DNA of 64,000 nucleotides from Candidatus Accumulibacter phosphatis (GTDB taxonomy: Bacteria; Pseudomonadota; Gammaproteobacteria; Burkholderiales; Rhodocyclaceae), in assembly GCF_012939955.1 (NCBI RefSeq), contig NZ_SPMY01000001.1, positions 26,018 through 90,017 of the forward strand, in the 5' to 3' direction. Under the pieces are notes generated by a model. It was not told the origin of the DNA, made no database searches, and worked only from the letters and a program-made list of their open reading frames with translations. A program made the translations under genes and the position numbers. This document shows, in pieces, positions 57,770 to 64,000 of this stretch (positions are counted from its first letter, which is position 1; every line of letters starts with the position of its first letter).

Positions 57770-58266
57770 GACAAGGACTCCTTCTGCGCGCCCGGCGACG
57801 GTCCCTGCGTCTGCGCCGTCGCAAACCGCTCCAGGCGCCCCAGGGTCACGAGCATGTCGGCAAGGAAGTGCGCCTGACGGCGATAGGCGCTGGCCTCGCT
57901 CTCGACAGCGGTCACCAGATCATCGTCCCACCCCGAGGTGTGGCAAAGCAGGTCCTCCATGCTGTAGCCGAACACTTGCGCATCCCGCCGCCTGCTCTTG
58001 TTGCGCTTCGGGATGTACGTTCGGCGCAGCTCGCGGCCCTGATCCTTCCTGCCGTACCAGTTGATGAGGTACCACTCGAGGGCGATCGCATTGCCCCGCT
58101 GCCGAACCCGAAACTGCAACCGGTTCTTCTGATTCCAGCCCTTTGCGGTGTTCGCCTCCACGATTTCCTGCAGGTAGCGATTGCCAAGGTCTCTCGCCTG
58201 CTCGAACACGTCTCTCAGCTGAGCTTGCAACAGTGCTCGCAGGTCCCTGATGCCGTCCTCCATCGG
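57766..58266 (-). CDS. MobI-like conjugative transfer protein
   Basis: About 166 aa from ATG 58266 (MEDGIRDLRALLQAQL); a longer frame to 58332 is open. Basic core FRVRQRGNAIALEWYLINWYG and RRTYIPKRNKSRRR resembles MobI of SXT/R391 and IncA/C elements, a factor acting at oriT with a MOBH relaxase. The presence of a MOBH relaxase in the same element supports this. The assignment is from pattern memory, not a search. Confidence 0.5.
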   Translation of the reverse strand, partial: PMEDGIRDLRALLQAQLRDVFEQARDLGNRYLQEIVEANTAKGWNQKNRLQFRVRQRGNAIALEWYLINWYGRKDQGRELRRTYIPKRNKSRRRDAQVFGYSMEDLLCHTSGWDDDLVTAVESEASAYRRQAHFLADMLVTLGRLERFATAQTQGPSPGAQKESLS

Positions 58267-58505
58267 CCGTTCGTGCCCCCTCTTAAAGATAAGGATTCGC
58301 CACCCCAGCAATCCTTTTGAGAAATCCGCCAAAACGCCTTAGCCCGGACACCCCAAGGCGCTGGCTATCGCAGGGGCCAACGCACTTCCCGGTCATCAGG
58401 GACGGCCAATTCGCCGACCGGGCGGGCTTCAAGGCCTTGCAGGGCTTCGTCCCGGGGGTAAATCGAGACCGATGAGCAGGCTTTTTCTTCCATAAGGCTG
58501 CGGTC

Positions 58506-58536
58506 CACCCAATCCTTATCGAATAGGGATTGGGTG
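58506..58536. other. Strong hairpin, candidate oriT
   Basis: CACCCAATCC and GGATTGGGTG are perfect inverted repeats; inside them TAT/ATA can also pair around a CGA loop. No T run follows on either strand, so a terminator is unlikely. It lies 240 bases upstream of the MobI-like gene, the position of oriT in MobI-using elements. The 10-mer GATAAGGATT of its minus strand recurs at 58,288-58,297 on the plus strand. Confidence 0.5.
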
Positions 58537-58569
58537 CAATCGTGGGCAATGCCCGCCTCCCCCTGCGGC

Positions 58570-58598
58570 CGAGATACGGCTTTTCCGGTCACATTTCG
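58570..58598. promoter_or_regulatory. Conserved palindromic element, copy 4 (next to the hairpin)
   Basis: CGAGATACG and CACATTTCG, 7/9 and 8/9 to the other copies, with the same 11-base spacer. It lies 34 bases beyond the hairpin, upstream of the MobI-like unit. The weakest copy. The stretch 58,599-59,132 beyond it holds no supported gene. Confidence 0.4.
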
Positions 58599-59132
58599 AG
58601 GCCGACGCTTAAAACTCGTCCTTCGCACGTGGCCAGGTGCTCTGGCGGTGCTCCGCTTGCGGTCAAGAGCGCTCGATCGTCGCGGCGTGTTGCTGCAGGT
58701 CTCCTGCAGTACCACTGCCCGGTCTCGTGGCCTCATAAGGGGCGCGCGGATCGACGGCACCGGCGATCTGTGCCCACCAGAAAAATGGTAAAGGCCAGCG
58801 TTTCCCGGATTTGAAGCAGGCTTGCGACGAGGTTTCTCAGACGATCCGACATGGTGGCTCCCTCCACTGCGGTACGCTTCCGGGGCATAGCCTACCTGCC
58901 CCGTTCCGAAAAGTGGCACGTCGATACGCCGGCCGATCTCTCATGGCAGTCATGGTGCCGCAGAAGCCTTGGAGCAATCCATGCCGCCGCCGGGCGACTT
59001 CGGTCCACGCTGTGCGGTTGATGTTCCGGAGCGCGCCCATTGCTACCGACGCGTGAACAAACATTCACGCCACGGCAGTGGCTCCTCCGTCAAAAACAGG
59101 GATACTTTCGCAACACAGGAACGGAGCGCCGC

Positions 59133-59854
59133 ATGTTCAGAGTGGCCATCATCGAAGACGACATTCCCACCAGCAATCAACTCAAGGAATGGATTCTCTC
59201 CGCGCACCCGGACATCACCGTGGAACAGTGGTTCACCCGCGACGATGCCGAAGCCGCCATTGCCCGCGAGAACTACGATCTGGTGGTGCTGGATATCGAA
59301 TTGGGGCGGGAACGCCATGCCGGCGTGGCGATCATCAACGCCATCAACAAGGGCGGCAGCGGCACGCCGGTGCTGGTGGTCTCGGCGATGCCCGCCACCC
59401 TCTACCGCAGCATCATGAAGGCGCTCGATGCCTGGGATTACCTGCAGAAGACCACCTTTGAAGAACGCGACTTCATCGACACCTTTCTGGAAATCCTGCG
59501 CGCCTCTCGACAGCGCGACAACGGCAAGCCCCCTTTGCCTGCCGGTAACGAACTCTCCATTGACCCCCCCTGCGGCAAAGCACGCCCCTTTGGCGAGGCA
59601 AGCGCGTCAACCTGCCACTGACCGCCCAGCGCATCCTCGCCACGCTCTACGAGAAGCGCGGCCAGGTGGTCTCCTACGACGAACTCTTCCAGGTCGTCAA
59701 AAGCGGCCGTAATCGGGACAACATCCGTAAACACATCAGCAGCATTCGCGAAGCTTTCCGAGAACTGGACGAGGAGTTCGACCGTATCGAGAACATCCCC
59801 ATGCGCGGCTTCCGCTGGTCCGACCGAATCCCTACAGGCGCAAGCGATCGGTAG
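59133..59854 (+). pseudogene. Response regulator with winged-helix output, split at a C7 run
   Basis: Receiver domain MFRVAIIEDDIPTSNQL with phospho-acceptor Asp in LVVLDIELG and LVVSAMPATL. At seven C (59,564-59,570) the frame is lost; with eight C it continues LRQSTPLWRGKRVNLPLT, AQRILATLYEKRGQVVSYDE and ends with the OmpR-type wing IENIPMRGFRWSD. About 240 aa when restored. Followed by its kinase gene. Confidence 0.8.
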
Positions 59855-59929
59855 GCGGGTGATGGACGGCAGCAGGTTCCTCCGTGGCGCTCCGGCGCGT
59901 CTCCGCGCCCCTTCGCTGAGGTCGCCGGA

Positions 59930-62009
59930 ATGAAACCGCTGGCCTGGCTGGCATCGTTCCGGCTGCGCATCCTCTTTCGCAGCGCCTTCCTGCTACTTGC
60001 GCTGGCCGTGGTCGCCATGGCGGTCGCAGTCTTGCAGGAGGAGAAGCAGCGTAGCTACGACAACTATCAGGCGAGCTTCGCCAAGACCAAGGAACAGATC
60101 GTCGCCCGCCTGCGCCACCCGGCTGGCCAGCGGGCGCTGCTCAACCCGCCGCGCGACGACGGTCCGGTGACACCGCTACGCCCAGTCATGCTGCCCTTCT
60201 CGGCCATCGATTTCGACGACCAGGGCAAGGTCCGTCACGCCGTGGAAATGGCCGGTTGCCTGGTCCAGTACAAGAACTACGGCAGTCTGTGCGTCGCCAT
60301 CGCCAACAACGCCTGGGCCGGCGGCTTCATCTATGCGGCCGGTACGTTCGTCAGCAGCACGCTCGTTCCTCACCGCATCGGTAACGAGTTTCTCGATGGT
60401 GCCCACCGCTTGCGGGTAGTGGTCAGCCTGCGTGGAGAGACCTACCGCTGGCTCGCGCCCTTTGAAGTCCCGGGCCGTAATGAGCGCCGGCGAGCGTCGG
60501 GGACGGCGGGGTCGCTTCACCGGTTACGTGGAACTCGACGACCGGGACTACACCGGCGAGATGCCGGTGAAGGAATTCCGTGGCTGGGTATGGCAGAGCG
60601 GCAGGTGCCTTGACGCCGCCAGCGAGAGCGATGAAGCCTGCGAGAAGAAATCCTTCTTCTCATTGCGCCTGCCCATCGACGTCCTGCGCGACGCGCTCTT
60701 CCAGCCGGAAAAGCCCCAGTGGCCGCCACCGGACCTCGACCAGTTCCAGGTCCGCGTCGAAGTGCTGCCGCCCGGCGACGGCCCGGCAATTTTTGATAGC
60801 AACGCCGACGGTGCCGTTGCACCCTTCTCCCTCAACGACCTGACGGACCTTCTCCTGCCAGGCGAAACCCTGACGATTCGGAAGGCCGGCCGCGATGAAG
60901 AAGCGGATCAAGTACAACTGCGCGGCAAGCACGAGGTCATCGAGGAATCGTCGCTCCTGCTCACGCGCCTGATTCGCAAGCTGCCGGTGGAACGTTTCGA
61001 CGCCCCGGTCGAACTCGCCGACGAGGTGGCGACGCCGATGGGCAACTATCAGATTGTGCTCCACGGTGACGCGCGCAGCGTGAACCAGATCCTGAGCGCC
61101 GTCGCCACCCGCGTTTCCTGGTTCGTCGGCGCAATGCTGCTGGCCATCGCGCTGGCGTGGCTGGTCATCGAAATCGGCATCATCCGCCGCATTAGCCACC
61201 TCACCCGCTGTTCCAGCGCGCTCTCCAGACGCGTGAAGACGACCGACGGCCTCGATCGCTTCGACCTGGCGGACCTGCGGGGCGGTGACGAGTTGGGCAT
61301 CCTCGCCAACTGTCTCAACGATCTCCTGCGTCGGGTGAAGGAGGACGCCGAGCGGGAAAGGATCCGCGCGGAGCAGGAAAGAGACCTCTGGCACGCGGTC
61401 GGTCACGAAATCATGTCGCCGCTGCAGTCCCTCCTGGCACTGCATCGCCATGCAGGAGACCCAAGCCACCGCTACATCAGCCGCATGCAGCAGGCTGTAC
61501 GTGTACTGTACGGTGGCGCCAGTCCGAGCGAGACGTTCCAGTCGTCCACCCTGCAGGTGCAGGCGGTCGACATCGCCGAATTCCTGCGCAACGTCGCCGA
61601 CAACGCGGGCTTTGCCGACGTGCGTTGCGCGCCCGCGCAGGGACCGGTGCCCGTGCGCGCCGACGAGTACCCTCTGGAAGACGTCTTCTCCCACATCCTC
61701 AAGAACGCCGACCGCTATCGCCAGCCCGGCACGCCGATTACACTCACCCTGGAGACGACGGAGACCACTGCGACGGTGACCGTTCACAACGTCGGTCAGC
61801 GCGTCGCCGAGGATTTCATGGACAAGATCTTCGAGTACGGCGTCTCCGAGTTGGCGGAAGCCGGCGCCAACGGCAACCGGGGCCAGGGCCTGTTCGTTGC
61901 CAAGACCTATATGGCCAAGATGGGCGGCACGATCGCCGTTCGCAATGTGGACGATGGCGTGAGTTTTGTGCTGACGCTGCAGCGAATGCGGGTTGTCGGG
62001 GCGCAGTAA
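59930..62009 (+). pseudogene. Sensor histidine kinase, split by a frameshift
   Basis: First frame: membrane helix LFRSAFLLLALAVVAMAVAVL and a large periplasmic sensor domain. The second frame takes over near 60,480 (RFTGYVELDDRDYTGEMPV), then second membrane helix WFVGAMLLAIALAWLVIEIG, HAMP region, phospho-acceptor His in AVGHEIMSPLQS, N-box HILKNADRY and G-box NRGQGLFVAKTY. About 690 aa restored. Cognate to the response regulator 75 bases upstream. Signal unknown. Confidence 0.8.
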
Positions 62010-62108
62010 GCTCCTCCGACCGTTTCCCGGCAGGAGATCGAGTGCGTTCGCGTGAATGCGGCACTGGTGTCGAACCGCGAATCCACCGCCGATACTGAAC
62101 GGACGACG

Positions 62109-62609
62109 ATGAGCAAGTTCGAATCCACGGGCGAATCGCCGCCTGATGCCATGGCTTCCGACCAAGCGCACGCGAGCCATTCCCTTCCTGAAATCGAATT
62201 GGGCGCGCTTGCGGCCCGGTTGAAGCTGCTGATCGGCGACCACTCCGTGGCGTCCTTTGCCTGGAAGTGCGGGATGGCGGAATCCGTGCTCCGGACCTAC
62301 CTGAACGACCGACGAATGCCCTCGCTGGACAAGGCTTGGGCCATTGCCGCCGCCGGAGGCGTCACCCTTGACTGGCTCGCGACCGGCCGTGGCCGGCGCG
62401 TCACAGCCCAAGTCGGCGGGGCTTACGCCACGGACTCCAAAAGCGTCAGCGATGTCGAAGAGCCGCAAACACCGTCACGACCCTGCCGTTCTGGAGGGCA
62501 TCCTGAAGGCTGTCCTGGAAGCCCAGGGGATCACGCGACACCAGAGCACATCGCGGCCTTGACCGTCGACCTGTACCAACGTGCCATGATTATTGAGCCG
62601 CGGGAATAG
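62109..62609 (+). CDS. XRE/CI-repressor-like HTH protein with a frame-disturbed C-terminus
   Basis: Start at ATG 62109; a GTG at 62052 is in frame. Helix-turn-helix region FAWKCGMAESVLRTYLND and PSLDKAWAIAAAGGVTLDWL resembles phage CI-type repressors. Between about 62,470 and 62,530 the natural sequence seems to lie in another frame (RHDPAVLEGILKAVLEAQG), then the original frame resumes (PEHIAALTVDLYQRAMI), so two compensating indels are likely. The DNA-binding part is intact. Confidence 0.65.
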   Translation: MSKFESTGESPPDAMASDQAHASHSLPEIELGALAARLKLLIGDHSVASFAWKCGMAESVLRTYLNDRRMPSLDKAWAIAAAGGVTLDWLATGRGRRVTAQVGGAYATDSKSVSDVEEPQTPSRPCRSGGHPEGCPGSPGDHATPEHIAALTVDLYQRAMIIEPRE

Positions 62610-62883
62610 ACCCAACCGATCCTTCGGCCCGCGGGTGTCCACAACCCGCACCTTTCCCGAGCACCGTTTCACCGACCAGCAGGGCGTTTCAAGCCACCCG
62701 CGGCAGATGAAACGTGAATCGTCGCCGGCCGAACGAACGCCGTTCGCCGATGCCCGCGAGGTTCAGGCCGGACGAAGTGCAGCGAGCCATGGATCGTGAC
62801 CCGTTCGGTCGCGATCCATGGCATGAAGGAGGATATCGGGAAGTAACACCCGCGGGTCTGGGCCGCGTCCCCTCCAGAAAACC

Positions 62884-64000
62884 TCAGCGAATGCTCACTG
62901 TCCGCGCCTTCCACGCCGGCGCCTGAGACCGGTAGAAGACCGACAGCGAACTCGGTTTGTCAGCCCAGCGCTCGACCTCCAGGCTGGACAGGTTCAGCAG
63001 CTCGAAACGGATCTTGTAGCGGCCGTCGACCTTCGCCTCGCGGGCGGCGAGCAGTTTCGTGTGCCCTGGCACCCAACCCGCGAACTCGACCTAGCCGAGG
63101 TCGGGCGTGTCGGTGGCCGGCGGGACGACATCGACGATCCAGCCCGTCGGTTCCTGGCGAAAGACCCACATCTCGCGCCAAGTATCGAGCGGTTGCACGG
63201 CCAACGTCAGGGCGCCACCCTGAGGATGGGCTGCCGCCGACGCCGACCAGACAATGCCGAAGGTGCAGCGCGTGAGCAGCGGGTTCTTGACGTCGTGCCG
63301 GGCATCGACCAGATGCACGCAGGTCTCGCCTGGCTCACCGGGAGTGGTCGCGACGCCGAGACCGACCGGCGCCTTGATTGGGTCGAGAGGTAGCCCGGGC
63401 TCGGCCGCCCAGCGCGAAGCGCCGACGCGAATCGCGGCGTCGCTATAGGTCGCGGCATCCGTCTCCGCCAACTCGCTCTTGTTGATTAGCGCCAGTTCGT
63501 CCACCGCGCGGTTGGCTGCCTCGGCAACGGCTGCGACACCGAGTTCGGACCGTCTCGCCCGCTGCCACGCGAGACTTGCCCAGACACCGGCCTTGCGCAG
63601 GTGCAGGCGGTTCTTAAGGACATCCGGGAGCCGGGACGTGTCGATCCGGTCCAGCACTTCGGCCCGCCAGTTAACGAGGGCGAATCGCTCGACCGGCGTC
63701 AGCCTCGGTGAGACGCAGTCGTGACGCGTGAGCGCCAGCGCCGCCAGGGCTTTCTGTAGATCGGATGCCGGCAGCGCCAGGACACGGCGGAAGGCGTCGC
63801 CGTCATAGCAGAGCTGGATCTTCTCGTCACGCTCGAAGCTGACCATGGTCACGCCATACGCGGCGGCGACTTCGAGATGCTCGCCGACGGCGGTGTCGGG
63901 TCCTTTCGCCTGGCGGCCGGTTGCGCGTCGGGCAAGGCGTTCGGCGAAGGTGCCGAGTGCATCGAACACTTCGCCATCGATGGCTTCCGTCGGCGCTGCC
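62884..64000 (-). pseudogene. Unknown ICE protein with an internal amber codon, 5' end outside window
   Basis: The frame is open from the window edge (AAPTEAIDGEVFDALG) to a TAG at 63,091-63,093, and the same frame continues uninterrupted after it (VEFAGWVPGHTKLLAAREA, RYKIRFELLNLSSLEVERW) to a stop at 62,884. A single-base nonsense change is the simplest reading. No family was recognised. Composition is even across both parts. Confidence 0.6.

Larger units (their letters stand above)
4297..64000. mobile_element. Integrative and conjugative element (MPF_F / MOBH type), left end at tRNA-Arg, right end not in window
   Basis: Everything after the tRNA-Arg is mobile-type content: AlpA regulator, F-type transfer genes (traW, traU, trbC, traN, S26 peptidase, traC, trbI, traF/traG remnants), a MOBH relaxase, a MobI-like gene, toxin-antitoxin pairs and defence cargo. 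The left boundary is inferred from the tRNA and the abrupt change in gene content. No integrase gene is recognisable next to the tRNA. The right end, the coupling protein and traL/E/K/B/V/H are not seen. Damage to traC, trbI, traF and traG suggests the element may be defective. Confidence 0.75.

Noticed and set aside
58365..58919. 184-codon minus-strand open frame over the hairpin region
   Set aside because: Arg/Ser/Pro-rich, no start signal or family, and it spans the candidate oriT and palindrome; treated as non-coding.
60660..62468. 602-codon minus-strand open frame
   Set aside because: Antisense to the histidine kinase; sequence has no domain features.
1..64000. CRISPR arrays, insertion sequences, rRNA
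   Set aside because: No regularly spaced repeats, no transposase-like frames and no rRNA sequence were seen.

Overview
The window starts in a betaproteobacterial chromosome, probably Rhodocyclales (Accumulibacter/Dechloromonas-like; this is inferred from gene content and high GC, not from a search). Chromosomal genes fill 1-4296: the end of prmB, a GDSL lipoprotein esterase, pepN and a tRNA-Arg(ACG). From just after the tRNA to the end of the window the DNA reads as one integrative and conjugative element (ICE). It has an F-type (MPF_F) mating-pair apparatus and a MOBH relaxase, is loaded with cargo, and is partly broken. No integrase and no right end are visible.

Layout. 4.3-6.1 kb: ICE left end with an AlpA-type regulator, HU and a periplasmic protein. 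6.2-14.8 kb, minus strand: traW-traU-trbC-traN' -traN, and S26 peptidase traF - small gene - MOBH relaxase. 15-16.9 kb: a YbjQ-like membrane protein and a decayed VWA gene. 17-36.5 kb: a six-gene minus-strand operon (SNF2 helicase, giant Eco57I-type DNA methylase, DUF1016 nuclease, small protein, 2141-aa DUF1998 helicase, SF1 helicase with a RelE-like N-terminus), with a divergent WYL regulator. This combines DISARM-type and Druantia-type parts and is the best candidate for an unusual defence system. 36.3-41.2 kb: a second helicase plus Hsp70-like ATPase pair, both frameshifted. 41.7-44.2 kb: debris of two HTH regulators and a histone-deacetylase-family enzyme. 45.2-50 kb: AbrB/Doc and RHH/PIN toxin-antitoxin pairs around a damaged tra block (traC lacking its N-terminus, trbI, and a traF-traG deletion junction). 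50-57 kb: truncated RecD2-like helicase, LysR + MFS exporter, a YecA/SEC-C protein, a PEBP protein and an H-NS-like protein. 57.4-64 kb: MobI-like gene with a candidate oriT hairpin, a frameshifted two-component system, an XRE-type regulator and a broken unknown gene.

How it fits together. A 29-bp palindrome (GAAATGCG-N11-CGCWTTTC) recurs upstream of four minus-strand ICE units (alpA, traW, S26-relaxase, and near the mobI/oriT region). It looks like the site of one shared regulator of transfer. A 20-bp repeat (19/20 identical) at 15,882 and 41,524 brackets the whole defence block. Many genes are split by single-base indels, several exactly at homopolymers, so some 'pseudogenes' may be assembly errors. 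The traF-traG deletion and the loss of the traC N-terminus cannot be explained that way and suggest the element no longer transfers by itself.
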